This document shows, one piece after another, positions 9,014 through 19,300 of a stretch of 64,000 nt of DNA. How positions within the stretch are numbered: the first letter of the stretch is position 1; each line of letters starts with the position of its first letter. The notes beneath the pieces were generated by a model. The model was not told the origin of the DNA. It ran no database searches and was given only the letters and a program-made list of their open reading frames with translations. The translations under genes were made by a program, and so were the position numbers. This stretch comes from Bdellovibrionales bacterium. GTDB lineage: Bacteria; Bdellovibrionota; Bdellovibrionia; Bdellovibrionales; UBA1609. The DNA is taken from the NCBI GenBank assembly GCA_016714165.1, contig JADJNU010000001.1, positions 806,001 through 870,000 on the forward strand, written 5' to 3'.

Positions 9014-12000
9014 CTAAGGAGTTGAGATCGTGCCAATCGCTCCCGGATAAACTCCGGCTCCGCCGTCGGCACTCAAGGAAAGACCCGAATGATCTCCCGA
9101 ATTGTATTGCAAGTAAATGCGACCACCACCGCCAGAACCTCCACAGTCAACTGTACAGCCGACAGGCATCCCACCTTTCGCATTAATGACGCCACCTGAA
9201 CCAGTTAAAATATGAGAGACCAACTTAATGGATCCACCAGAACCTCCCCCTCCTGTTTTTGCACTGCAAGTCGGGTTTCCGCCATTCGCGACGATGCTTC
9301 CATTTAGATCCAAGGTTCCTGCTGGGGCCGAAATGATAACTAGCCCTCCTCCAGCTCCTCCGGCGCAGCCTACGCTAGCGGCCGAGTCACCACCACCACT
9401 GCCAAGCAGTACGGGATCTGTAGACAAACCATATGTGGCCCCTCCTGCAACTCCCCCATCACCAGCAGCTCCCGCTCCTCCATAACCTCCGCCGCCCGCG
9501 CCATTGGTTGTGACTGCCGTCGAAGTCCCTCTCCCTGTTCCGCCAGCAGAAAAATGCCCACGGGCCGATACATCAATTGAAGACCCGGCGTTCATTGTCA
9601 TATTGGTGGTGATGTTAAGGTCGAGATACATGCTTTTTACTGCACCATTAGAACCGTGAGTGAGGAGTGATCCACTTAACATGGTCAAACTATTCAAAGA
9701 GAGAATTTGGTTTGAATCCCATGACAATTTTCCTGTTGAGTCTATTGTTAAATCACTGCTAATCCAAACCGGAACACTGGCTGTTCGCAACGGAAAACTC
9801 AGAGACGCAGAGGGAACATGAAAGTTGATTGACGGCGCCACATACAAGCCTGAATCCGAGTTCACAATAATTGTGTCGTCAGCCTCAGTGGAAACCATGA
9901 TAGCTGCTTCCGAACCCCAAACATGAGTATTTGTTGTGTTGTCTACACCGTTTGTGTTGGCAATTTTCAGAATATCAGAAGCTCCAGTTGTCAGAAGGAC
10001 TGTTCCTGCCCCTCCTGCTTTTACTCCGCAATTAAACCCGCCCTCAGCATCAATTTTTAAACTGGAAATTCCCCCAGTGTAACTGTCGATTGAATAATTC
10101 AAAGCAGCACGCCCACCACCACCACAGCCTCCATTGCCGTTTCCTTGACCGCCACGGATGTCTATCCGACCCCCGGCCCCAGCTAAAGTCCCTGTGTTAA
10201 TTCGAACTGCACCACCAGATCCCCCTCCGCCATTTGCCACACCATCATTTCCCTTCGCTGCAATGATCCCGTTAAAAGTTAAAGTATTTGCTACCGTGAG
10301 ACGGACAAGTCCTCCCCCTGACCCTGCGGCAGATCCCATGGTCAGAGTTGCCTTGCCACCGGGGCTACCAAGGTGATTAGGTGCTCTGAAGGAACCGTAG
10401 CCATTTCCAACGGTGCTGCCCTGCCCGTGCCCCCCTGTACCGCCAAATCCCCCTCCTGCAGCACCTGTGTTTCCTAATGAAGGCGCAGCACCCTCCCCAT
10501 AACCATCAGCATAACCCATCCCCGTAGATTGAATGGTCCCATCAATCGTCATGTTGTTGGCTGAAAGGTCGATGGTGTATGATTTTGCGCTGGTGTTTGC
10601 TGTGTGAGTAATAATTCCTCCCACTGCCACCGAGATGCTGTCCATCCAAAGATTAGCAAGTCTCCTCATTTCTAAAATGCCCTGACTCATGACATTCAGA
10701 ATATTTCCTGGAGCCGTAATTGTCCCCGATACAATGAGTCGATAGTTTAGATTGCTCGTGGGCAAATTAAATGTTGAACCGAACGGAACTTCAAGGGCAG
10801 AGCCAGAGTCTGTGACAACGGAGTCGAAAGCGCCTCCGTTCGGAAGAGGGGTTGTCACTGAAGGATCGTAGGGATTTCCTCCATTGCGGACGATAAGGTG
10901 ACCTCCCACATCTGAGTCTATGTCTTTCACATAAATTGTTCCAGCTGCGCCCGCGGTATAACCGCTGCCACCCTTCGCGCTCATATTGAGATCATTCGCG
11001 ACGTCAACGCCGACGGAATCCGTCTGATAAAGTAGAGCAATGCGACCTCCCGATCCACCTCCCCCGTTGGCACATCCGTTCCCACCGTCAGCACTCAAGA
11101 CATAGTTCGCCTTGTTCCCAGCCAATACGCTAGTTATCAGATAAATACCTCCTCCAGCAGATCCGCCCATTTCGCCGCAAGAGGAAGCGTTCGTCCCATT
11201 GGCTTGAATACTTCCATTTAAAGTTATTGTTCCAGTAGGAACCAGAATCTTAACCAAGCCTCCTCCGGCGCTCGTCTCAGCACCACTACCCAAGTCATTG
11301 GGGTTATCATGAGTACCATAAGGGGATCTAACCCCATGAGCTATTCCTCGTCCCGATTTACCACCATAAGCTCCTCCGGCAGTGGAGGGAGTCCCCGATC
11401 CCCCTGTTCCTCCGCCGCTACTGTAACCCTTGCCGTTAACATTTACAGTGCCTCCAAAATCAAGAGTGAAAAAATTTGCCAATTCAATTTGAAGTAAATA
11501 ATTTGGACTGCTGGTATTGCCTGAATGACTCAATTCTCCACCTGATTGGACTGTCAGGGAGTCAAGCTGCAATGGCACAGATTTGCGCCATTCCAGGTAA
11601 CCGCCATTGGCGATCGTCAGATTCTTGCTTCCACCCGGAAGGGAAAAGTTTCCAGCCACAGCGATGCGGTAATTGAGACTCGTCGACTGCAGGGGAAGAT
11701 TTTCATTTGAACCAATCAGAATTGTGGCCAATCCGCGAGTTTCAACACTGTCGACGTCCATGCTCCCATCTAGAGACAGAGGAGAGGCCGTTTCAACTCC
11801 CTGAACATACAAGTTGGCCCCGTTGTCAACAATGACTCTTCCTAATGTGTCAGCAGGCCCTTTTAAGAACAATAAACCGGCAGCACCGGTCCGATTGGTT
11901 GTGAGGGTTCCGCCGCGCAAATCATAGTTCAATAAATCGACATTGCCGGTGGACGTCGCTTCTACAGATATTCTGCCTCCGGACCCGCTTGTTCCAGTTC

Positions 12001-15000
12001 CAGTGCCATTTCCGCCACGAACATTGATCGTCCCCGCACCGAGAATATGATCTGTAATGAGGTAGATGCTGCCGCCGGCCCCACCACCACAATCTCCTCC
12101 ACCATTGCCTCCCAAAGCCTCTATTGATCCGTCAACGGTCAGACTGTTATTGGCAACCAGACGAATGAGACCTCCGCCATCCCCACCGCAATTCCCTCCT
12201 CCACCGCTGCCCAACTCAATTGGCGCCTTAAAATCATCATATGGAATTCCTCCCAGTCCTCCTGTAGAAGTCAAACCTCCGTAACCACCGTGACCAGCGC
12301 CTCCTCCTGACGAACCAGCACCCGGACCAGTTTGAGCGATGTATCCACGGTTGTTGACATGAATAAGACCACCGGATTCAACTGAAATATCATTGGCAAT
12401 AATGCCAACATAGTAGCTCTTACTATAGCTATTATTCGTACTGGTGATAACACCGCCGCTCTTAATGGTCACAGAATCAAAGGTCTTTTGTAAATTGCGC
12501 CTAAATTCTAAATAACCACCGTTCTCAAGAATAAGGTTCCCACTGCCTCCGCCTGGAAGTTGAATGTCACCCTCCAATACCACTCGAAAATCGATCGTGC
12601 TCGTCGGAAGCAAATAATTGTATCCTATTGGTATCAATATTGTTCCCGTCCCAATCGTTTGGATGCTATCAAAATCAATAATATCCATTAAGGGCGTTGT
12701 TATAAACTCGCTATAAACTCTACCAGTATTGTTGACAACAAAATGTCCGGTCGTATCCGCTGCAACATTCTTGTAAAAAATCGTCCCAGCAGCACCATCA
12801 TTGGAGCCTCCATCCCCACCCAAGGCTGAGAAGGAAATGTTATTGAAACCGACCGCATCATCAACAGAGTCCATGTTGTAATAAAAAGCGATGCGTCCTC
12901 CAGAGCCACCCCCAGCACTTCCGGCTGTATTGCTTCCACCATCTGCTTTTACGCTGCTGCCCACAGCCGCCGTCAATTGATTCAAAATCTCTACATGCAC
13001 CGAACCACCAGCTCCTCCTCCATAGTTGGAAGTCCCATCATAACCACTGGCATCGATCATTCCTTCAAAAATAAAATTATCTGCACTGATCTTAATTAAG
13101 CCACCACCAGCTTGCCCCACCGGCCAAGTCAAATTCTTGTTTCCGCCACCACTGCCAAATTCACTCGGAAACAAGAGGTTGCCATAAGGATCGCCACTTT
13201 GTCCGTTCGAACCAGAACCAGATTGGCCTCCGTAGGCCCCTCCAGCCACCCCGGATGTAGCTCCTGGCCCCTCGCCCGTGGCAAAACCTCTTCCCTTAGC
13301 TGAAATCGTTCCCCGCAATGTTAAAGTCGTCACATCAATGTCCAGAAGATAATCCTTGAGAACCCTATTGTGCGAATGAGCCAAGATTCCGCCTGACTCA
13401 ATTGTCAGCGAATTATAACTGATTGGTGTCTTCTTTCTCCACTCAAGCCAGCCGCCCGATACAATTGTAAGATTTAAGCCACCACCAGGAAACTGCAATG
13501 AGCCTTCAGCAACCAAGCGAAAGCCAAGAGACGAAGACAGCAACTCAAATATTTCATTCGCCGGAATAATAATCGTTCCAAGATTTTTTGTTGAAATCCC
13601 ATCTAGCACAAGTCCCAATGGAGCGCGAGTTTCTATTCCCTGGAGATGCGGATTTCCAACCCCGTTATCCACGACAAGAAATCCGCCAATGTCGTTGTTT
13701 GTATCCTTGAAATAAATTGTTCCCGCAGCTCCGGTAGACTCATTTAAATTTGTGCCCCCTTGAGAATTAAAAGTAACACCCGCAATGCTACCAGTATTGT
13801 AGCCCGTCGCATCTTCGTAATAAAAGGCTATTCGCCCACCCGACCCATTGCCCGCATTTGAGTCAAAAAAAGCATTGCCACCATTGGCTTGCACCACTCC
13901 ACCGGTTCCGAGCAAGGTTTTAACTTGAACAAGTATGCTCCCTCCCGAACCCCCACCTGCAGATTCGGCCGGACCTGCCATGGGCTTGTAACCACCTCCG
14001 ACTGCTCCGTTCGAATAAATAGCCCCGTTGAGAAACATTGTATTCGCTACGTTGATTTTAACCACACCACCGCCGGCACCGCCGAGATAACTGAATCGAC
14101 TGCCTCCCGGGCTACCCAGATCCACTGGAAATGTTATGGTGCCGTAGGAGGTTGCTGGAGCAGATGTTCCTATTCTCCCGCCAGTGCCCCCATAAGCTCC
14201 GCCAGTTGGATAGTTGGGAGCAAAATAATCTGAACCGGAGCCAGGACCATTTCCGGCAGTAAATCCCCTTCCAGCCATAGAAATGCTTGATCCCGAATCA
14301 ATCCAAAGACGATCTGCCTCCACTTCAAGGATCCCATTGCCAACAACTGGTGCGTTGCTGACCCAAGCCTTTCCACGAAGGACTCCGTTGTTTGCTATTC
14401 GAATTTGAGACTCAGCTACCACATCATTCGCGATGTAAGATGTGGTCGCATTGCACACATCTCCCTGTGGGCCACCACAAGTCGTTATAGCCACCCCTTT
14501 GTGATAAGAACCCCCAGTTCCAGAAATGAACAACCCAGCTTTATATTTAAATTCAAATAAATCATTACCAGCCGCAAATGAATTTGAAAGGCTATCGTAT
14601 GCTGTGATCTTAATCTTGTAGGATTGATTGAGATCAAACCCACACGAAACGAAGGTATAGCTCACCTGATCGGCCGGAACATTTACCGTAGGGCAATGAA
14701 CAGTTGTTCCATCTTGTTCATAAATTGCAACGTCGTAGCTAATCTCTCCGCTCGCATCTTGCCAGTGAACAGTGGCTTCAACGCCATCATTCAAGGATTC
14801 ATCGGCAACAGTATCTGCCGTTCCTCCAGTAGCTCCCAAAATTACGTAACCCGAAGGATTGGTCGTAACAAGAAAATCGAAATAGTTATTTGAGGCTTCG
14901 GTAACCAGTCCCGCCTCATCCCGCGCAGATATCCGTGCGCTATATTGAGTACCTGAAGACAGAATACAGCTCGCCAAATTAAATGCTGTTACGTTAGCAG

Positions 15001-15091
15001 GCACAGTGACCGCAGAACACTGAACAGTCAAGCGATCGGATTGGTAGATCGTGACCAAATAGCTACTTTCTCCAAGAACATCTGTCCAATG
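9014..15091 (-). CDS. giant glycine-rich surface protein B, main body
   Basis: About 2025 codons, open from the His codon at 15091 (HWTDVLGESSY) to the stop at 9014; the first usable initiation codon inside is the TTG at 15058. It begins with three FN3-like modules (VTIYQSDRLTVQC, VAIYEQDGTTVHC, QSYKIKITAYDS), followed by six glycine-rich blocks with the same five linkers as protein A (GAAGTIYFKD, GAAGTIFYKN, GAAGLLFLKG, GAAGTIYVKD, GGAGTVLLTT). The body matches protein A block for block, so the two genes arose by tandem duplication. The product ends PGAIGTISTP. This reading frame is separated from its lipoprotein start by three single-base indels between 15092 and 15292. Predicted role: extended cell-surface fibre or adhesin (inference from composition and lipoprotein anchor). 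Confidence 0.75.
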   Translation of the reverse strand, partial: HWTDVLGESSYLVTIYQSDRLTVQCSAVTVPANVTAFNLASCILSSGTQYSARISARDEAGLVTEASNNYFDFLVTTNPSGYVILGATGGTADTVADESLNDGVEATVHWQDASGEISYDVAIYEQDGTTVHCPTVNVPADQVSYTFVSCGFDLNQSYKIKITAYDSLSNSFAAGNDLFEFKYKAGLFISGTGGSYHKGVAITTCGGPQGDVCNATTSYIANDVVAESQIRIANNGVLRGKAWVSNAPVVGNGILEVEADRLWIDSGSSISMAGRGFTAGNGPGSGSDYFAPNYPTGGAYGGTGGRIGTSAPATSYGTITFPVDLGSPGGSRFSYLGGAGGGVVKINVANTMFLNGAIYSNGAVGGGYKPMAGPAESAGGGSGGSILVQVKTLLGTGGVVQANGGNAFFDSNAGNGSGGRIAFYYEDATGYNTGSIAGVTFNSQGGTNLNESTGAAGTIYFKDTNNDIGGFLVVDNGVGNPHLQGIETRAPLGLVLDGISTKNLGTIIIPANEIFELLSSSLGFRLVAEGSLQFPGGGLNLTIVSGGWLEWRKKTPISYNSLTIESGGILAHSHNRVLKDYLLDIDVTTLTLRGTISAKGRGFATGEGPGATSGVAGGAYGGQSGSGSNGQSGDPYGNLLFPSEFGSGGGNKNLTWPVGQAGGGLIKISADNFIFEGMIDASGYDGTSNYGGGAGGSVHVEILNQLTAAVGSSVKADGGSNTAGSAGGGSGGRIAFYYNMDSVDDAVGFNNISFSALGGDGGSNDGAAGTIFYKNVAADTTGHFVVNNTGRVYSEFITTPLMDIIDFDSIQTIGTGTILIPIGYNYLLPTSTIDFRVVLEGDIQLPGGGSGNLILENGGYLEFRRNLQKTFDSVTIKSGGVITSTNNSYSKSYYVGIIANDISVESGGLIHVNNRGYIAQTGPGAGSSGGGAGHGGYGGLTSTGGLGGIPYDDFKAPIELGSGGGGNCGGDGGGLIRLVANNSLTVDGSIEALGGNGGGDCGGGAGGSIYLITDHILGAGTINVRGGNGTGTGTSGSGGRISVEATSTGNVDLLNYDLRGGTLTTNRTGAAGLLFLKGPADTLGRVIVDNGANLYVQGVETASPLSLDGSMDVDSVETRGLATILIGSNENLPLQSTSLNYRIAVAGNFSLPGGSKNLTIANGGYLEWRKSVPLQLDSLTVQSGGELSHSGNTSSPNYLLQIELANFFTLDFGGTVNVNGKGYSSGGGTGGSGTPSTAGGAYGGKSGRGIAHGVRSPYGTHDNPNDLGSGAETSAGGGLVKILVPTGTITLNGSIQANGTNASSCGEMGGSAGGGIYLITSVLAGNKANYVLSADGGNGCANGGGGSGGRIALLYQTDSVGVDVANDLNMSAKGGSGYTAGAAGTIYVKDIDSDVGGHLIVRNGGNPYDPSVTTPLPNGGAFDSVVTDSGSALEVPFGSTFNLPTSNLNYRLIVSGTITAPGNILNVMSQGILEMRRLANLWMDSISVAVGGIITHTANTSAKSYTIDLSANNMTIDGTIQSTGMGYADGYGEGAAPSLGNTGAAGGGFGGTGGHGQGSTVGNGYGSFRAPNHLGSPGGKATLTMGSAAGSGGGLVRLTVANTLTFNGIIAAKGNDGVANGGGGSGGAVRINTGTLAGAGGRIDIRGGQGNGNGGCGGGGRAALNYSIDSYTGGISSLKIDAEGGFNCGVKAGGAGTVLLTTGASDILKIANTNGVDNTTNTHVWGSEAAIMVSTEADDTIIVNSDSGLYVAPSINFHVPSASLSFPLRTASVPVWISSDLTIDSTGKLSWDSNQILSLNSLTMLSGSLLTHGSNGAVKSMYLDLNITTNMTMNAGSSIDVSARGHFSAGGTGRGTSTAVTTNGAGGGGYGGAGAAGDGGVAGGATYGLSTDPVLLGSGGGDSAASVGCAGGAGGGLVIISAPAGTLDLNGSIVANGGNPTCSAKTGGGGSGGSIKLVSHILTGSGGVINAKGGMPVGCTVDCGGSGGGGRIYLQYNSGDHSGLSLSADGGAGVYPGAIGTISTP

Positions 15092-15292
15092 AAAATGGGA
15101 ATAGTCGAACCAGAGAGATATCGATCTGCAGATACGTCAATTCCTCCGCTTACGCCTAAAATAAGAGGAGCGGGTGGAGCCGTAGAGTCCATTTTGAACG
15201 GCATCATATTGTTCCCTGCGGAGGCAGGCCCCATTTACAATCGCAACAACAGAAATTTTATAAGTATCGCCTTCAGTCAAAGTGCAAGCCGG
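15092..15292 (-). pseudogene. frame-scrambled linker of protein B (three indels)
   Basis: Reading the minus strand and changing frame restores a continuous FN3-like sequence homologous to protein A. HTFSACTLTEGDTYKI needs one base fewer at the CCGG at 15289-15292. SAGNNMMPFKMDSTAPP needs one base fewer at the CCCC run 15229-15232. GIDVSADRYLSGSTIP then HWTD needs one base more at the AAAA run 15092-15095. The net change is +1, exactly the frame difference between the two flanking large segments. Either the gene is disrupted here or the consensus sequence has homopolymer errors. Confidence 0.65.
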
Positions 15293-16367
15293 AAAATGTA
15301 TGAGTGGTGGTATTGGCAGGAAGAACAACTAAAGAACATTTAATAGATGTTCCATTAGATTCAAAAATAGCAGCTGTATAACTTGTTTCAGCGGCAGCAT
15401 CTGTCCAATGAATTCGTGGAGATCCCGTGTTGGTAAAGAACCAATCGACTACAACATCGCTTCCCCCAGAAACCCCCAAGAGATTGAACAACAGAGGACT
15501 GTCATTATCCTGCACAACGAGTAGATGCTGTTTCTTAGCGCTATCAATCGAGGCCGTTCCACTTACGACTAAGGATAACACGAGTCTCAAATCCTCTAAA
15601 TCTTCAGTTAATGCGTCGTCATTCAAGACAATCTGATAGGGCTTCGACACTTCTCCCGGTCCGAAACTAAGATTGTCTCCTGGCAAAAGTGTAAAATCAG
15701 TGTTCTCAAGAAGAAGTCCAGATTTGATGATCTTTACTTGGATTATTTCGCTGGATGGTTGAGAAAGATTGACGACAAGATTAATCACTCCATCCGATTC
15801 CATAACAGAAGTTGCGCTACTGGAAAAACTCAAAACTGGAACACTGGTAAATTCGTTGATCTTAAGATTCACTGATGCCGAGGCCGAAACAATGGTTTCA
15901 TCCACGGGAGAAACGATCAGAACAAAGTTTTCAGGACCCTCATACACGCCATCATTGATTGATTGCAGAGGTATTTCAATATTCTCCATCTCCGGTGTCA
16001 CTGTGACACTTCCGTGATCAGCTACAAAGTCTGAAGCTCCTCCTTCAATCTGCCAATTGAGCTCCACGTTTTCAGTTGGTTTCTTATTAAAGACAAAAAT
16101 AGCCTTACCAATACTTCCCTCGTTAATTAAAACCAGCGTAGAGGTCGAAGCCATGACCACGGGTACCTTCACAGTTGGCTGAGAACCAGCGTCTCCATCA
16201 TCTCCAACGTAGCCGGAGACGCGATTATCCAGAGCATCGCATCCAACAACAAACCAAATAAAAATCAGAGGAAAGCATATGAGTGAAAGAGCATGTCCAA
16301 ACAAACGAGAAATAGAGTTCAATTTCAATTTCAATTTCAATTTGAAGTGTTTTTCCTTGAGGATCAT
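15273..16367 (-). CDS. lipoprotein N-terminal part of giant surface protein B (frameshifted at its 3' end)
   Basis: 364 residues. The ATG overlaps the stop of the upstream RCC1 gene by four bases (ATGA), so translation is coupled. The n-region is long and contains a (Lys-Leu)4 run. A hydrophobic segment leads to the lipobox FVVGC (Cys about 43), then RVSGYVGDDG, matching the VKGYVGD of protein A. Two Calx-beta-like domains follow (VTVTPEMENIEIPL and the later HLLVVQDNDS end), then an FN3-like module (SYTAAIFESNGTSIKC). The last residues after HTF are out of frame because of the indel near 15290. It belongs with the 9014-15091 body. Confidence 0.75.
   Translation of the reverse strand: MILKEKHFKLKLKLKLNSISRLFGHALSLICFPLIFIWFVVGCDALDNRVSGYVGDDGDAGSQPTVKVPVVMASTSTLVLINEGSIGKAIFVFNKKPTENVELNWQIEGGASDFVADHGSVTVTPEMENIEIPLQSINDGVYEGPENFVLIVSPVDETIVSASASVNLKINEFTSVPVLSFSSSATSVMESDGVINLVVNLSQPSSEIIQVKIIKSGLLLENTDFTLLPGDNLSFGPGEVSKPYQIVLNDDALTEDLEDLRLVLSLVVSGTASIDSAKKQHLLVVQDNDSPLLFNLLGVSGGSDVVVDWFFTNTGSPRIHWTDAAAETSYTAAIFESNGTSIKCSLVVLPANTTTHTFSGLHFD
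16320..16343 (-). repeat. hexanucleotide repeat encoding (Lys-Leu)4
   Basis: Four perfect tandem AAATTG units on the coding strand lie in the n-region of the lipoprotein signal peptide of protein B. Unit gain or loss would keep the frame and only change the length of the Lys-Leu stretch. Confidence 0.8.
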
Positions 16368-19300
16368 GGGAAACTCACTTTTCTGGCGCTCATATCATTG
16401 ACGAAAGATCCGTTGCCCAACTGACCATACTGGTTTCTCCCCCAGCAGTAAGTCTGCCCATATGTCCCGACAGCACAACCGTGCTCCCAGCCTCCCGAGA
16501 GACCCAAGGTCAGTTGATAATCAAAAACGAGAGACAAGTCGAGAAAGCTTGGCCGAATACGGTTGAGATCCTGACCATCGCCAAGACGGCCATAAACACC
16601 ATTTCCCCAGCAGTAGGGATTTCCCTTAAGATCTGTTGCGCAGGAATGAACTTCACCCAACTCAAGATCTTTAAACCCAAGAAACCCAGAAATAAATGAT
16701 GTATCAATTGATACTGGCGTCAACCGATCAAACTGAGTTCCGTTCCCAAGTTGCCCCTGAACACCATTGCCCCAGCAATAGCCTCCCCCGTTGGAAAGTA
16801 CACCGCATGAATGTTCACCACCAACGGCGACGGCCGAGAAATAGGTGTTTAGTGGCAATGATGAATCGTTCACCGGGTAAGGAAGTAACTTGTTGCTAAG
16901 CAGGCCATAGCCGAGGCGACCATTGGCTCCATAGCCCCAACAATACACTTTATTTTCTTGCGACAAACCACAGGTATGATGTTTTCCAGCCGATAAATCG
17001 CGAAACCCTTTAAAATCGACAATACTTGAAGTGTCGACAAGCTGAGGTCTCGTCTTAGAAACAATATCCCCATAACCTAATTGTCCAAAAATTCCATAGC
17101 CCCAACAATAGGCGCGACCGTCTCCAAGTAATCCGCAAGTGTGTCGAAGACCCGAGGAAATCTTCTTGAATCCAGGAAAGTTTATGATGCCAGAAACATC
17201 CACAGCCACTGGGGTGCCCTGGTTGGCAACGCCACCAAAGCCCAATTCACCATCCGTTCCAATCCCCCAACAATAGGCTGAGCCAAGTGTTGTAATTCCG
17301 CATGTGTGCCCCCCATTGGCAGAGATTTGAATCATACCGGAATTGGCCGGCAAACTACTTTCATTAATTAATTTGGGAAGAGGATCTGTAAAAACTCCTC
17401 CGCCTAATTGTCCGTTTTCTCCTCGACCCCAGCAATATACATGACCTTTGCTACTGAGCGCACAAGTATGGTCCGTCCCAGCGCTAACTTGAGTAAACGA
17501 CTGAGAACTGAGTAAGCCATCGACAGCAACACTCACCGGATATTCGATCGGGGTTGTACCATTGTTACCCAATCGTCCCTCACTCCCTTGATGACCCCAA
17601 CAGAAAGCCTTCCCGTCATATCTGAGGCCGCAGGTATGCTCCTTGCCTGCTGCAATTTTCGTCAATCCCATAAGTTGGAGACCAGGACCGTACATGACTT
17701 GCACCGGAAGGGCCTCGTTTGACAAAGATCCTGTGCCTAAACGACCACTGCTAAACTTTCCCCAACAAAACGACCGACCGTCCGTTGCAATCGCGCAAGT
17801 ATGCTCCTGACCTGCGCTCAATTGAATCCATCGAACGTTGCCAGACAATGACGATGTATTTACTTCGACAGGCAGAGTCTGATCAGATACAATTCCGTTT
17901 CCAAGCTGTCCGCTGTCGCCCCGACCCCAGCAGTAGGCTTTGCCATCTACCGATAATCCACAGCTATGATAGCCACCCGCACTTACCGATATAAACCCGG
18001 AAAAACCAGTCAAGCCAGAGGTGTTCACATATTGTGCGGGTCTCAATTGATCGGTAACATTTCCTATCCCTATTTGCCCGTAGTTATTCCGTCCCCAACA
18101 GAACACCTGATTGTCGGCCGCAAGAGCGCAAGTGTGAGTCCTACCAGCGGTCAAATATTTAGAATGGCTATAATTTGAAATTAAGCTGATATCGACCATA
18201 ACTGGGACTTGATAGTTATTTAAACTATTGTTCTCATTATTACCCAAAAGACCATTTCCAGCATTTCCCCAACAGAATAATTTATTATCATGATTAATCA
18301 AACAAACATGACTCTCCCCCGATGTGATGTCTCGGATATTCTGATATGGGACTCCCCCCAAGTGCGAATTCCAATACGTAGTGTTGCTCGTATTTGGAGA
18401 GACTGGAACATTCGAATCCGAGTAAGCATTAACAGCATCTCCACGACCATGATCATGCTCCTCAGCACGTCCCCAGCAAAAGCTATGGCGACTAAAGCTC
18501 AAAGCGCAGGAAAAGTAATCACTCAGCGAAAGGCGCTCGAAGCCTTTGTGATTTCCTCCTTCGAGACCAGCTGTGCTAACAAGAGACGGCACTCGAGAAT
18601 CGATGGGATTTGCCAAATTCGTTCCGTTGCCAAGTTGACCTTCCGAATTGCTTCCCCAACAATAAGTCTTGTTGCTATTGCTTATTGCACAACTATGACT
18701 TCCTCCTACAAATATATCGCGAAAGTAAAATTCAACCACGTTATAGATAACTTGATTATCCAAGCTTGTTGATGCTTGATTCTTGTTTCCGGCCACATCG
18801 GTTATCCCTTCGGAGATAATTTTTGGAATAACTGTTCCACCCTGATTGATTGAAAAAGCTTCCAAAATAAAATCTTGATTATCAATCGAAGTGATCCTCC
18901 AGATGACCTCGGTAGCCGTACCGAGCTGTTGCAAATCCAGAACGGTAAAAGTATTCGGATCAACGACTTCGGAAAAGTGCACATCAAAAAAAATGGGTGT
19001 CGATAAAGTCGGATCTGCCTGCGATGCCGACTGATTTACCGTTACCGATGGACCAAGATTGTCATGGATGATGGAGTCGCTTATACAAGCCGACAAGTTT
19101 CCTATTTGATCACGAAATTGAATGTAAACAGAGTTAACAGAGTTTTCTGACTGCAGTGTCCAGCTCTTTGTGCTTTGATAGGATTCCCAATTTCCGCCAA
19201 TGAGGCATCCAGGTGCATTGGTTACATACATATATTGTGCGTCTGAAGAGGAAATGTCCAAAGTCGCGTTGATATTCTGGGTATGAGTGGAGCCGGCTTC

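Noticed and set aside
1355..15058. Many proline-rich open frames on the plus strand opposite the glycine-rich bodies
   Set aside because: They are antisense reflections of GGN glycine codons (read as CC-rich codons) with no ribosome binding sites or family features.
1355..15091. Glycine-rich repeats as a CRISPR-like or non-coding tandem array
   Set aside because: The repetition is at protein level with long, diverged units of about 300 codons in one open frame; there are no short identical DNA repeats with spacers.
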